Source of the DNA: a virus | Reading direction: 5' to 3' (one strand) | DNA length: 49,620 nucleotides | IMG/VR virus record: IMGVR_UViG_3300027674_000005 | Location: 1 to 49,620 of that record | Part shown: positions 1 through 7,235 of the stretch, piece by piece | Layout: each line of letters opens with the position of its first letter | Numbering within the stretch: the first letter of the stretch is position 1 | Made by a program: the position numbers and the translations under genes | The notes under the pieces: generated by a model | What the model was told of the DNA's origin: nothing | The model's database searches: none | What the model saw: only the letters and a program-made list of their open reading frames with translations

Positions 1-453
1 GATATCGCGAACGGGGCGCGTGTGCGTCTGCCTGCGTCGCCCCCGCCTGCCACAGTGCGGGCAAGGATAGGTTTTCGGAGCGCACTGACGCTGTACCACG
101 CGAACGCGGGGTTGAACGGCTTCCACTTCGGCCATAAGTAGATCATAGCCCCCAGCAATGTGAGGATGCACCACGTGCCCCCTAACAGTAGGCCAACCCA
201 TAGCACGAACATCATGTTGGGCTCCTTTGGTAATGGGCCGCCAAACTTTCGCGTCACCCCCAGGCGGTCTGACCCTACATGCCAGGGTCACCCGGCATTG
301 ATTACGGGCGATTCCAGCGTCCGCCAGCATCCGGTCGAGGGTCTGCCCCACCATGCCCCGGAAAGGCCGCCCTAGCCTCACGTCGTCAGCCCCAGCGACA
401 TCGCCGACGATCATGATCCGGGCATCCATCGGCCCCTCACTCTGCACATCCAT
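1..453 (-). CDS. UDG-DNA polymerase fusion, N-terminal part (truncated at window edge)
   Basis: This is the N-terminal half of a family 4/5-type uracil-DNA glycosylase domain, which removes uracil from DNA. It is joined in the same polypeptide to a family A polymerase whose remainder is at 48338-49620. The glycosylase signature near residues 12-35 reads RIMIVGDVAGADD then GRPFRGMVGQ, followed by CRVRPP and a GWPT...VHPHIAGG stretch typical of phage UDG-polymerase fusions. Motif 1 is degenerate (GDVAG where GEAPG is usual). The ATG at 453-451 overlaps the upstream stop (TGATG) and follows GAGAGG. After QPRVRVV the last 30 or so codons hold a C-x6-C-x2-CG cluster that does not match the family. 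The frame running off base 1 is one nucleotide out of register with the C-terminal half at the other window end, so the seam is suspect. Confidence 0.8.
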   Translation of the reverse strand, partial: MDVQSEGPMDARIMIVGDVAGADDVRLGRPFRGMVGQTLDRMLADAGIARNQCRVTLACRVRPPGGDAKVWRPITKGAQHDVRAMGWPTVRGHVVHPHIAGGYDLLMAEVEAVQPRVRVVQRQCAPKTYPCPHCGRRGRRRQTHTRPVRDI

Positions 454-1082
454 CACAGACCTCTCATGAATTCACGGTGAGCATCGGCATCGAAACCTTC
501 CTTGCGCTCCGGTGGCGGCATGTGTTGAACGGTGGGTACGGTCGTAGCGGGACAGTGGCTCAAGTAGGCCATACCGACACTAGCTTCTGTGATTCCTGCG
601 AAGTGGAAGGTTTCCCGTAGCACAACCTCCCGCGTCATACGGACGCTGCCGGAAGAAGGTATGTCCGTTATCACCCCCTCAAAGATGTCGGGGCCGCTAC
701 TGTAGTGGCTGAGGGAATCGTCGAAGCGTACACGGTCGCCTACCTTGAAGGTTGGACGGTGGACGGGATTGTGGGTTTGTGCTCCACCAATGGCACCAGG
801 GCCACCGCTGGCAACCGTTGTGCCTGTTGCGCCACCACCACCATACCCAAAGGGAACAGCAACACCGCCCTTGAGCCTGAAGTGTGGACTAGCCAACGAA
901 GTTTGCCACGTTATAGGGACAGCGCCTCTTATATTAGAATGAAAGACACCCTCAACTTCTGCGTAGGGTTCTCCATTGCTGTACGTTCCAATGGATTTAA
1001 TTTTCCCCTCATGAGTTACACGGCATTCTGCGGTGCCGTAAAACTCAACCTCGTCGCCAACCTTGTAGATAACATTGCTCAT
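453..1082 (-). CDS. hypothetical protein with two SH3/KOW-like repeats
   Basis: Unrecognised 209-residue protein. It has two related beta-rich segments, VIYKVGDEVEFYG near residue 4 and TFKVGDRVRFDD near residue 111. The 'KVGDxVxF' pattern is common in SH3-like barrels that bind nucleic acid or protein, so a small adaptor role is inferred only. A Gly/Thr-rich linker separates the repeats. The ATG follows AAGGAG at 6 bases and overlaps the upstream HAD gene by 4 bases (ATGA). The stop overlaps the UDG-polymerase start, so the gene belongs to the same translationally coupled operon as the polymerase. Confidence 0.75.
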   Translation of the reverse strand: MSNVIYKVGDEVEFYGTAECRVTHEGKIKSIGTYSNGEPYAEVEGVFHSNIRGAVPITWQTSLASPHFRLKGGVAVPFGYGGGGATGTTVASGGPGAIGGAQTHNPVHRPTFKVGDRVRFDDSLSHYSSGPDIFEGVITDIPSSGSVRMTREVVLRETFHFAGITEASVGMAYLSHCPATTVPTVQHMPPPERKEGFDADAHREFMRGL

Positions 1083-1531
1083 GACTCACTCCTTGGTCTT
1101 ACGACGCGCATCACCAGTAGGCCCCCCTTCTCTCGCAGCACCTGTATGACCCGTGGATCGTCGTCGTAGGCGCAGATAACCCGATCCCGGGGAACGGGGG
1201 CGTTGTTTAGCCAGTTCAGCTTGGTCAGTTCCGTTGGTTCCTCGTTCCCCACAGGTTTCATCAGGAGTTGACTGAAGGGGACGCCGTGATTTAGTAGCCA
1301 TGTTTCGGTGAGACTCCTGATGCGTTCAGTGCGGCCAGTCCAGCACCACACTTGCTTGCCCACTGCCTTGTAGGCTTGAGCGGCCATGATGGTTTCAATG
1401 ATGGGTGGATCGTAGATTGCCTGCTGCTCGAACTCCACCCAATCGACGTGCTCCCGTTGGAGGTAATGGGCGCGATGGTCCATGTTCGCCAGGGTGTTGT
1501 CGATGTCAAAAAGGATGATGTTTGGTGTCAT
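1079..1531 (-). CDS. HAD-family phosphatase, polynucleotide 3'-phosphatase-like
   Basis: 150-residue HAD-superfamily hydrolase. Motif I is FDIDNTLA, with the nucleophile and general acid Asp near residues 8-10. Motif II is WTGRTE near residue 64, and motif IV is YDDDPRVI near residue 127. The DHR after motif I, the spacing, and the NWLNNAP lysine region resemble the 3'-phosphatase domain of phage polynucleotide kinases (T4 PseT type), which removes 3'-phosphate from nicked DNA or RNA ends. No kinase domain is attached. The start MTPNIILFD is chosen because GGAGAGG lies just before it. A longer in-frame start lies 10 codons upstream. ATGA overlaps on both sides place it in the replication operon. 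Confidence 0.85.
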   Translation of the reverse strand: MTPNIILFDIDNTLANMDHRAHYLQREHVDWVEFEQQAIYDPPIIETIMAAQAYKAVGKQVWCWTGRTERIRSLTETWLLNHGVPFSQLLMKPVGNEEPTELTKLNWLNNAPVPRDRVICAYDDDPRVIQVLREKGGLLVMRVVRPRSES

Positions 1532-1671
1532 ACTTCCCTCTCCAGGCGGAACCAACTCCAATGCAGTTGAGGGAATAGTTTGCGGGCTCTATTGAAGGCT
1601 TGCTTACAGGTCAAGCTTTTGCCCTCTACTACGGCCACCACCCTCCCCTCAACGTAGACGTTGAACCTCAC
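1528..1671 (-). CDS. small hypothetical protein, GTG start
   Basis: 47-residue protein of unknown function, predicted beta strand then helix (VRFNVYVEG..., then a basic, aromatic C-terminus LHWSWFRLEREV). I chose the GTG at 1671. It overlaps the upstream TGA as GTGA and has GGAGGG just before it, matching the coupling used by its neighbours. Upstream ATGs would add residues that overlap the previous gene without a better binding site. Confidence 0.65.
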   Translation of the reverse strand: MRFNVYVEGRVVAVVEGKSLTCKQAFNRARKLFPQLHWSWFRLEREV

Positions 1672-1907
1672 ACTTCCCTCCGGCAGACCCATTGCTGCAA
1701 CTGTTCGGTGTACGTGAAGCTGTAGGCCCAACCGTAGTCAATCTTGACCTTCGATGCACGGGACCGACATGCGGCGATCTTCCCATCAGGCACGATGAAA
1801 CTGTCGCCCACTTCCATTTCGTAGAAGGGGTATTTCGTGTAGTTGGTGGCCACGTTGTGGTGGACTTTATGACGCTTAGCTCGGGACTTCTTCATAACTG
1901 CACTCAT
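1668..1907 (-). CDS. small basic hypothetical protein
   Basis: 79 residues, with a strongly basic N-terminus (KKSRAKRHKVHH) and a body that contains EVGDSFIVPD and ends QQWVCRREV. The layout, a basic tail followed by a 'GDSF' beta segment and a putative short DNA-contacting helix, is frequent in small phage proteins, but I recognise no family. A GGAG site precedes the ATG, and ATGA/GTGA overlaps link it to both neighbours. Confidence 0.65.
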   Translation of the reverse strand: MSAVMKKSRAKRHKVHHNVATNYTKYPFYEMEVGDSFIVPDGKIAACRSRASKVKIDYGWAYSFTYTEQLQQWVCRREV

Positions 1908-2134
1908 GCTGCATCTCCGCTGGTGCCAATAATGTGGCCGGTGGGGTCAACGTACACGCCGTGGCACTCAGCCTTGGTCATGTAGTAGGGACCGTTGTCG
2001 GTGTCGATGACGTGGTGTTCGTTCAGTGCGTGGGCACACTCCGCTGGGGTGGCAAAGATGGCCTTGCCCATTTGCTCGTCTCCGGTGGCAGGGTTGACGA
2101 AAAGGGCGTAGCCGATGATAAGGACTGAAAGCAT
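1904..2134 (-). CDS. small secreted or membrane-anchored hypothetical protein
   Basis: 76 residues. The N-terminus MLSVLIIGYALFV is a short uncleaved anchor or signal-like segment. The rest is polar, with PAECAHALNEH and a C-terminal TKAECHGVYVDP. The two Cys could form a periplasmic disulphide (inference). AAAGGA lies before the ATG, which overlaps the upstream TAA (TAATG). No family is recognised. Confidence 0.6.
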   Translation of the reverse strand: MLSVLIIGYALFVNPATGDEQMGKAIFATPAECAHALNEHHVIDTDNGPYYMTKAECHGVYVDPTGHIIGTSGDAA

Positions 2135-2352
2135 TACGATTCCTTTGTGTGATCGGGGAATTTTACGGATTCAACTAGCTCAATGATGCGGACGATGTAC
2201 GTGTGGGTAGTGCTCCTGTTGTAGATGCGAACGTCGAGACCACCAGAGGCTTGCGGGGGCGTGAAAGAACCTAGCGGCCCCAGCAAGAATTCCCCCCGAA
2301 GCTCTTCACTTATGACTCTTTTTAAACCATCGATGGCGTCGGGCTTGGACAT
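2134..2352 (-). CDS. small hypothetical protein
   Basis: 72 residues, predicted helix (MSKPDAIDGLKRVISEEL) then beta strands (LDVRIYNRSTTHTYIVRIIE). No recognised domain. A GAGG binding site lies near the ATG, and the stop overlaps the next start. Confidence 0.6.
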   Translation of the reverse strand: MSKPDAIDGLKRVISEELRGEFLLGPLGSFTPPQASGGLDVRIYNRSTTHTYIVRIIELVESVKFPDHTKES

Positions 2353-2360
2353 GGTTGGCC

Positions 2361-2714
2361 TCAGAAAGGGAGGTCATCAGGTACAGGGGCCGGTCTTACA
2401 GGCAAGCAGTCGTCATGGCCGATGGCAAGCAAGTTCTGGATCTTCTCGTCCACATGCTTGGATTGGTCCAGGAACACTTCCCGTAAGGCGTCCTTCTTCA
2501 TCTGAAGGGACTGCACTTGTCGTGCAGTGAACTCCCCAGGGCTCAGTTCTTCCACTTCAATTTCAAACGGACAGATGTAGACGTACTCCTGCGCCTGATA
2601 CTCTTGCATGCTTTTTTCGTTGTAGTGGGTAAAGAAGAAATATTGTGGTTTGTTGTCGGCATTCCAACTGTACTGCTGGGCGTAGATTCCGCCGACAATC
2701 TTTACTGTAGACAT
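2361..2714 (-). CDS. hypothetical protein
   Basis: 117 residues starting MSTVKIVGGIYAQQ. The start is set by GGAGAA about 8 bases upstream. An in-frame extension of 27 codons would run back through a structured non-coding leader and is rejected. The sequence has an aromatic-rich first half (QYFFFTHYNEK) and an acidic/helical second half ending DDLPF, a C-terminal motif reminiscent of the acidic tails of ssDNA-binding proteins. That resemblance is weak and no function is assigned. It heads the last polymerase-proximal block after a 248-base non-coding gap. Confidence 0.7.
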   Translation of the reverse strand: MSTVKIVGGIYAQQYSWNADNKPQYFFFTHYNEKSMQEYQAQEYVYICPFEIEVEELSPGEFTARQVQSLQMKKDALREVFLDQSKHVDEKIQNLLAIGHDDCLPVRPAPVPDDLPF

Positions 2715-2962
2715 GGCATTCTCCGTTGAATGGTGAGGTGGCAAGGGTGGGCGTCGAACCCACATAAAGCGGCGACCGGGATAAGAGCCATTCATCTAGA
2801 ATGTAGGCTCCGTGGGTCCCCACTCAGTCATACCCATGTACAAACCGTTGCCATTGGAACCATGCTTGTGTGGGATAGGTGCATGGTTGCCTTAAACCTA
2901 TCGGAGACTCCAGCCGGGACCACTGCATCCCCTCTACAGCATGGAGCCCACGCTGCAATCCG
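2715..2962 (-). other. structured non-coding leader with T-arm-like hairpin
   Basis: A gap between two co-directed genes, with several strong potential minus-strand RNA structures: a GATAGGT...ACCTATC stem near 2870-2902, a GAGCC...GGCTC stem near 2780-2812, and a GTGGG-TTCGACG-CCCAC hairpin near 2744-2765 that looks like a tRNA T-arm. I could not complete a tRNA cloverleaf. The 13-mer at 2890-2902 recurs at 8066-8078. Confidence 0.5.
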
Positions 2963-3397
2963 TTATTGTGCTGCGACCGACTTCACGTCTTCCTGGATCT
3001 TCCCTTCGTAGACGCGATGCTTCACTTCGACAAGGGCTTGGCAACCCACGATATCGTTGAGCGGACCCTTGACCTTGCCCACTGCCTTACGCAGTTGACC
3101 TAGTTGCCAGTTCTCGCCCTTCTTCGTGGATAGGCGGCCCGTTGCTTCGTCGATTTGAAGCATAAGGCGTTGCGTGAGGTACACCTTCTCGCGGGCCATC
3201 TCTTCCAAGACAGCGGGTTCCGTGATGCACCATTTCACTTCCAAGCGTGCCCAATCGACACCAGACTCGCTGGTGCCGGACTTGGTGTCGAGGGATTCGA
3301 CAAATGCTTGGTGAACGCCCTGTGGAATGAGGGTGCGTTCGGTTGACAGTTCCTCTTGTTCATCGTTGAGGAATTGGTCGGGATCAAAAATACTCAT
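2963..3397 (-). CDS. probable ssDNA-binding / recombination accessory protein
   Basis: 144 residues, MSIFDPDQFLN... with GENWQLGQLRKAVGKVKGPLND and a C-terminal GCQALVEVKHRVYEGKIQEDV. The order (short acidic start, beta-rich middle, 'N..LG.LR.AVG' motif, 'G...V.V.....G...DV' OB-like end) matches a family of phage ssDNA-binding proteins usually encoded beside Sak4-type ATPases. That ATPase lies three genes upstream here, supporting a role in coating ssDNA during replication or annealing. No acidic DDLPF-type tail is present in this protein. Assignment rests on pattern and context. Confidence 0.65.
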   Translation of the reverse strand: MSIFDPDQFLNDEQEELSTERTLIPQGVHQAFVESLDTKSGTSESGVDWARLEVKWCITEPAVLEEMAREKVYLTQRLMLQIDEATGRLSTKKGENWQLGQLRKAVGKVKGPLNDIVGCQALVEVKHRVYEGKIQEDVKSVAAQ

Positions 3398-3651
3398 GAT
3401 ATTGCGTCCTTTAGAGACAGTGGTAATACGGTAAGAGCCTTAGGGCGTAGTTTCAGCTTGCGCGCTATCTCGTTGGTGATGGTTACTTCGTAAGTGTGTA
3501 GGTAGTGGTCAACTCCTTCATCGGTCATGCGCCGACCATCGGCATACAGGGTGAGAACGTATAGTAACTCAGGTTGTTCCATTGTGCGGGTGAGAATGAA
3601 GAGCAGTCCACGCGTTTCCGTGGTGACGTGGACGTGGACAGTTGAATTCAT
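3394..3651 (-). CDS. small hypothetical protein
   Basis: 85 residues with predicted beta strands (STVHVHVTTETRGLLFILTR) and a C-terminal KLKLRPKALTVLPLSL. No recognised domain. An ATGA overlap joins it to the gene below, and it lies between the Sak4-like ATPase and the putative ssDNA-binding protein. Confidence 0.6.
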   Translation of the reverse strand: MNSTVHVHVTTETRGLLFILTRTMEQPELLYVLTLYADGRRMTDEGVDHYLHTYEVTITNEIARKLKLRPKALTVLPLSLKDAIS

Positions 3652-3839
3652 CCTTGTGCCTCCCGGCGTGCTTGGGCATCGGCCTCACACTGGCGATAGC
3701 CCTGCTCCCAGGCGTCGTGCCATGCCAACTTGGCTAACCCACGAGCAATGGAAATATCCATCTTGGGAACATTCTCATTGAGGTGGCGTGCTTCCCACCA
3801 CGCAATCCATGCTTCTAGTCTTTCCGTTGCCGTGTTCAT
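3648..3839 (-). CDS. small helical hypothetical protein
   Basis: 63 residues, almost wholly helical and Trp-rich (ERLEAWIAWWEARHLNEN...LAWHDAWEQGYRQ). It overlaps both neighbours by 4 bases. Position next to the recombination ATPase suggests an accessory role, but this is inference from context only. Confidence 0.6.
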   Translation of the reverse strand: MNTATERLEAWIAWWEARHLNENVPKMDISIARGLAKLAWHDAWEQGYRQCEADAQARREAQG

Positions 3840-4672
3840 GTTGTCTGCGCTCCTACGCTACGGGTCTTCCACTTCTCATACATCGGGCCGAAGTCTGCCG
3901 GTAGCTTGTTCGATAGGGCGAGGTTTCGGTTCTTCACGTCCGCGTTGCTCTCGGCTGTGCTCCACGAAAAGTTCGCCACCTCCTTCTTGCACAACACTAC
4001 ATCACTGAACTTTGATGGGATAATGGGGGCGATGGCTTTTCCCAGGGTGCTGACCATAAGTTTGACTCCTCCCTGTACCACATCCACTTCACGTTCGATG
4101 TGGGCAATGAGGACAAAGTGGCAACGACATCCATCGGCGAGTTTTCCGATAAGTGACATGACATATGCCTGAGCAACTCCCCAATCAGTTTGTGTACGCT
4201 CGGCACGCCCCCCGATGACAAGCTGCATAGCGTAATTGTTAAGGCCCGTAAGCCCGTCGAGTACCACAACTCGATCAGTTCCCCATTGGTCCGCAGGTTC
4301 ATAGATCTCCCCGGTCCTTGAGTCTGTAAACGCGTTGAGCGCTCCAAGAAGTTTGAGGTATCCATCGTATTTACTCCTTCGCCCATCAACCATCTTCATG
4401 ACGGCGTCATGGGGCAGTGTGTTGGTTTTCTTTGCTGCTTCTGCAATGTCAAGGAACGACGCTTGGGGTTGTTGCAAGGCGTGCATATGTAAATTGGGTG
4501 GGACGGGCAATCCGCGATCTGTCCAGTAACCCACAAGACTCTCTGCCCCACTTTCAAGCGGAATGTAAAAGACCTCCAGGCCCGTATCGACAAGTGTTCC
4601 GATTGCATGTGTCTTCCCCGATCCGGCTGAGCCCATGAGAATGCAGTTAAATCCATTGATGACTTCACTCAT
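3836..4672 (-). CDS. Sak4-like RecA-fold ATPase (single-strand annealing/recombination)
   Basis: 278-residue P-loop ATPase. Walker A GSAGSGKT is at residues 14-21, the strand-2 acidic segment IPLESGAESL near 38-47, Walker B VVVLDGL near 135-141, and a sensor-like HFVLIAHIERE near 184-194. Size and motif order match the phage Sak4/AAA_24 type RecA-like ATPases, which work with a cognate ssDNA-binding protein to anneal strands. The neighbouring ssDNA-binding protein and PD-(D/E)XK nuclease genes complete a recombination module. No N-terminal DNA-binding extension is seen. The ATG overlaps the upstream stop as ATGA. Confidence 0.82.
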   Translation of the reverse strand: MSEVINGFNCILMGSAGSGKTHAIGTLVDTGLEVFYIPLESGAESLVGYWTDRGLPVPPNLHMHALQQPQASFLDIAEAAKKTNTLPHDAVMKMVDGRRSKYDGYLKLLGALNAFTDSRTGEIYEPADQWGTDRVVVLDGLTGLNNYAMQLVIGGRAERTQTDWGVAQAYVMSLIGKLADGCRCHFVLIAHIEREVDVVQGGVKLMVSTLGKAIAPIIPSKFSDVVLCKKEVANFSWSTAESNADVKNRNLALSNKLPADFGPMYEKWKTRSVGAQTT

Positions 4673-5028
4673 ATGGGGCTCCCCTGAGGGGCTTGTGTGA
4701 CACCCAGGTCAACGCCGGGGGTGACGTTGGTAAGGGTGACGTTCCCGGCTGTAGCTTCCAGGGTGACGGATACGTTGGCGGGCAGGCCCAGGGGCGTCAG
4801 AGCCACGGCTACTGCGCCAGCAATGGCAGCCTCCATATCACTGGTTGCCATTGTGTTGGGCATATCCACCAGGACGCGGAACCGGCACAGCCATGTGGGG
4901 GCGTTGGCGAACTTCCCATTGGGATTCTGTGCCTTGCCCACTTGGCCGGGAGGGAGGGAGCCCGTCTGCCCTGGTGCGTTTCCACTGTTACCAGGGTTGT
5001 TGCCACTATTTCCCGAGGGCGTACTCAT
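4669..5028 (-). CDS. hypothetical protein with low-complexity Gly/Asn/Pro start
   Basis: 119 residues. The first 40 are low complexity (SGNSGNNPGNSGNAPGQ...). Residues 45-119 look like one folded domain with strands CRFRVLVDMPN and ASVTLEATAGNVTLTNV-like segments around a helix DMEAAIAGAVAVALTPLG. The fold suggests a small alpha/beta domain but no family is recognised. It is coupled to the Sak4-like gene by an ATGA overlap. Confidence 0.6.
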   Translation of the reverse strand: MSTPSGNSGNNPGNSGNAPGQTGSLPPGQVGKAQNPNGKFANAPTWLCRFRVLVDMPNTMATSDMEAAIAGAVAVALTPLGLPANVSVTLEATAGNVTLTNVTPGVDLGVTQAPQGSPI

Positions 5029-5327
5029 GCCGCACCTCCCTTATCGTGGTGGTTGATGATCTGCTCGACCACGTTGACGCCCTCGACATAGGGGAATCCT
5101 GCGTTAGGGACGTGAGGGGCCTGAAGTCGCCCCGTTGCCACCGCACGCCCTATGGATTTGGTGTAGTGGTCCTTGGGGGAGCAGACGGAGTAGGCATATT
5201 CAACAAACGCATCAGGGTGGCCGGACTCGTCAGATAGAAGTTGATAGGCCACGGTGACGCCACCGCAGGGTTCGAGGTTGCCGAACAATGGATGTCGGCG
5301 ACGCAAGTGGATGAATTTCACAGTCAT
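5025..5327 (-). CDS. hypothetical protein
   Basis: 100 residues starting MTVKFIHLRRRHP. AGAGG lies 6 bases before this ATG. An alternative ATG at 5396 overlaps the upstream stop (ATGA) and would add a Gly-rich 23-residue extension, but it lacks a binding site. The protein contains PCGGVTVAYQL and VCSPKDHYTKSIGRAVATGRL. No recognised domain. Between recombination genes, so possibly accessory. Confidence 0.6.
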   Translation of the reverse strand: MTVKFIHLRRRHPLFGNLEPCGGVTVAYQLLSDESGHPDAFVEYAYSVCSPKDHYTKSIGRAVATGRLQAPHVPNAGFPYVEGVNVVEQIINHHDKGGAA

Positions 5328-5392
5328 GATTGCCTCTTTTCGAGATAAGTCTGGTATGCCGCTACCGTAGCCAGCGCCAGGGTTAAATATGC

Positions 5393-5599
5393 TCATTTGG
5401 GTGCGTACCACTTACCTTCGACCCCACAATGGGGAATGAGGCAGTTATAAGAGCGCATCAGGTCGCAGCTTCCATTCTTGATGCCCCACACTAGGTCGAC
5501 TGGAGCACTCGGATGGTGGCACATGGGATATGCCTGCCCCATTTGCGTGTGGAAGTGCTTACAGCCCATGCACAACTTCACTTGTCCAGAGGGTTCCAT
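5393..5599 (-). CDS. small Cys/His-rich, likely zinc-binding protein
   Basis: 68 residues with a dense metal-ligand pattern: C-M-G-C-K-H-F-H near residues 10-17, MCHH near 26-29, then C..., NC and PHCG near 46-60. The spacing suggests one or two bound zinc ions, and many such short phage proteins are annotated only as zinc-finger-like. The start MEPSGQVKLC is set by GGAG 6 bases upstream, inside the 3' end of the nuclease gene (22-base overlap). Confidence 0.65.
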   Translation of the reverse strand: MEPSGQVKLCMGCKHFHTQMGQAYPMCHHPSAPVDLVWGIKNGSCDLMRSYNCLIPHCGVEGKWYAPK

Positions 5600-6501
5600 G
5601 TGTTCTCCACGAAGTTCGTTGTCAACCAATTGATCCGCTTCTCTGGGGGAATGGTGCATACGGATTTGAATCCACAACCTCCGTACTCTTCACAGGTTCC
5701 GTCGAAGGCGGGTTCCCAAAACCCTTCTTCTTGTCCATGTCTATAGCCATCTGCGCCATAGCATTCAAGGGCTTTGGTGATAAGGAAGTCCCGGTGCTTG
5801 ACCCACTCGTCGATCTTCCAGTCGGGCGAGTTGACAATCGCTTGAGCACTTTCGTACTTCGTTTTGAGGATACTAACGCCCCTGACGAGAGTGCCTTGAA
5901 GACCCAATCCCAACTCGCGTCCTGCCCATGCGTAACCCACAAACTGACCGCGCATCTCCCACTGATGTGACCACCGTGCCCCCAAGGACTTGGTTGTCTT
6001 GTCATCTTCGGCATAACGTCCTCCTGCGAACTCGCAGATCATGTCGGTACGACCCGCGTAGAGAAGGGGTTCACCCGTATCGGGGTTGTTGAAGGGGAGT
6101 GGGAGGGCGAACCGCCACTCAACTGCCGGCACTCCGGCCAAGGTACTGATACGAGCAGGATCATCATCCAGAGGGTACTCGGAAAAATAAAACTCCAAAG
6201 CACCGACCATGCGGTCGAGGGTCTTTGCTTCCGTTGGCGGACATTCGGCATCTCCATACTCCTCGATCAGTGCAGCAGTGCCTAGTTCGAGGCACGTTTC
6301 CGTGTCCTGGCCCCTGCTATATGCAAGCCTTGCCACTTCAAGGCCCTTGGCGTACGCCTTTCCAGCAGTGAGATGAATGGATTCATCTTCCCCGCCACGC
6401 CGCCAACGCTGTATGTTGCCCAAAAAAAACTTGCGTGGACAACGCATATTAGAGAGCATCGTGGCGTCGATAACCTGTGGGAAACGCGCGTCATTAGGCA
6501 T
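5578..6501 (-). CDS. Cas4/RecB-like PD-(D/E)XK nuclease with probable Fe-S cluster
   Basis: 307-residue nuclease. PD-(D/E)XK core elements are E128 in AVEWR, GRTDMI at 150-155 with D153, EDDKTTK at 165-171 (acidic residues followed by K168), and a QF..Y motif at 186-190, which is typical of the RecB/Cas4 group. One Cys at residue 21 (MRCPRKFF) and three near the C-terminus (C270, C276, C282) give the 1+3 arrangement that holds a 4Fe-4S cluster in Cas4 and AddB. It probably resects DNA ends for the Sak4/ssDNA-binding recombination pathway. No CRISPR array or cas gene is near, so it is a phage replication or recombination nuclease rather than a CRISPR adaptation protein. Confidence 0.85.
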   Translation of the reverse strand: MPNDARFPQVIDATMLSNMRCPRKFFLGNIQRWRRGGEDESIHLTAGKAYAKGLEVARLAYSRGQDTETCLELGTAALIEEYGDAECPPTEAKTLDRMVGALEFYFSEYPLDDDPARISTLAGVPAVEWRFALPLPFNNPDTGEPLLYAGRTDMICEFAGGRYAEDDKTTKSLGARWSHQWEMRGQFVGYAWAGRELGLGLQGTLVRGVSILKTKYESAQAIVNSPDWKIDEWVKHRDFLITKALECYGADGYRHGQEEGFWEPAFDGTCEEYGGCGFKSVCTIPPEKRINWLTTNFVENTWNPLDK

Positions 6502-6721
6502 GGCCTACTTCACCTTCGGCTGCAGTCAATGCCGTGTCCAGTTTGTCGGCCACCTTTATCGCCTCTGCGACAAGGCCATCCACTTCGTTCTCCGATACTT
6601 CCAGGCAGGCCGTAATGCACTGTCGTCCCGATGCCTGCGTGGATGCCGACACGAGGAAGAGAAGAGCGCCCAATACCGCCACTGCTTCCTTATGGTCCAA
6701 TACTGCGTGGTGTACGGTCAT
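6494..6721 (-). CDS. small membrane-associated hypothetical protein
   Basis: 75 residues, MTVHHAVLDHKEAVAVLGALLFLVSAST... A hydrophobic stretch at residues 12-26 could be a membrane anchor or signal. The rest is acidic and helical (EVSENEVDGLVAEAIKVADKL). The ATG at 6721 follows TGAGG eight bases after the previous stop. No family recognised. Confidence 0.6.
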   Translation of the reverse strand: MTVHHAVLDHKEAVAVLGALLFLVSASTQASGRQCITACLEVSENEVDGLVAEAIKVADKLDTALTAAEGEVGHA

Positions 6722-6728
6722 AGTGGCC

Positions 6729-7007
6729 TCAGGCAATGTGGTGGAAAATGCGCAGTGCTAGCGCGGCGATGGACAATCCGGCACTGGCGAAGGAGATGTT
6801 TTTGACGTGCGCTGTAATGTCATAAATCTTCGATTGCACTGTGTCCCAGGCAGTCTGCTCGAAGCGGAGACCACGAGTTTCAAGATCCTTGAGTCGTTGA
6901 TGGATACCTTCGATACTGGCAGGCGTTGGTGGCAGGCTATTGGCAATAGCTTGTGCCGCTTGCAGTCCTTCCGGTAAAGTGATGGGATTAGTGTTCGGTG
7001 TGCTCAT
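6729..7007 (-). CDS. small protein with C-terminal transmembrane segment
   Basis: 92 residues: Pro-rich start, a coiled-coil-like helix (IEGIHQRLKDLETRGLRFEQ), then a hydrophobic C-terminus (ISFASAGLSIAALALRIFHHIA) long enough to cross the membrane. Tail-anchored layout. No family recognised. It overlaps the upstream gene by 20 bases. Confidence 0.6.
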   Translation of the reverse strand: MSTPNTNPITLPEGLQAAQAIANSLPPTPASIEGIHQRLKDLETRGLRFEQTAWDTVQSKIYDITAHVKNISFASAGLSIAALALRIFHHIA

Positions 7008-7233
7008 GCTGCTCTCCAGGGTTGGGGCCGTTCAAGGCCAAGGCTACTAATTCTTTCAACAGTTTATCTTGCGCGTCATGACCCTGTGCAAGGGTTTCGT
7101 AGGCGCACTTCACTCCCTTCGTCCACATTGCGAGGCATAGGGCTCGGAAGCCTTTCTGTGCATCGACGGGAAGGTGTTCAAACCCTTCCGTGGCATTGAG
7201 AATGTCCTGTAAATCCTTTTCAAACATCGACAT
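6988..7233 (-). CDS. small helical hypothetical protein
   Basis: 81 residues, helical (MSMFEKDLQDILNATEGFEHL...), with a His/Glu-rich tail EQHEHTEH that might bind metal. No recognised domain. It is part of a run of four small helical genes upstream of the Cas4-like nuclease. Confidence 0.6.
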   Translation of the reverse strand: MSMFEKDLQDILNATEGFEHLPVDAQKGFRALCLAMWTKGVKCAYETLAQGHDAQDKLLKELVALALNGPNPGEQHEHTEH

Positions 7234-7235
7234 TG

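Noticed and set aside
1-215. Small membrane protein starting MMFVLWVGLLLG, crossing the seam
   Set aside because: It has AAAGGAG before the ATG and a clear hydrophobic start, but it lies out of frame inside the UDG domain, whose GWPT...VHPHIAGG segment fits the family well. I consider it a shadow, though the good binding site leaves some doubt.
2733-2866. A tRNA on the minus strand
   Set aside because: A GTGGG-TTCGACG-CCCAC hairpin is a good T-arm and CCTTGCC could be an acceptor strand, but no matching 5' acceptor strand lies within 95 bases and no standard anticodon arm fits. A GGCAACG segment pairs only if the RNA is about 114 bases long, with one mismatch.
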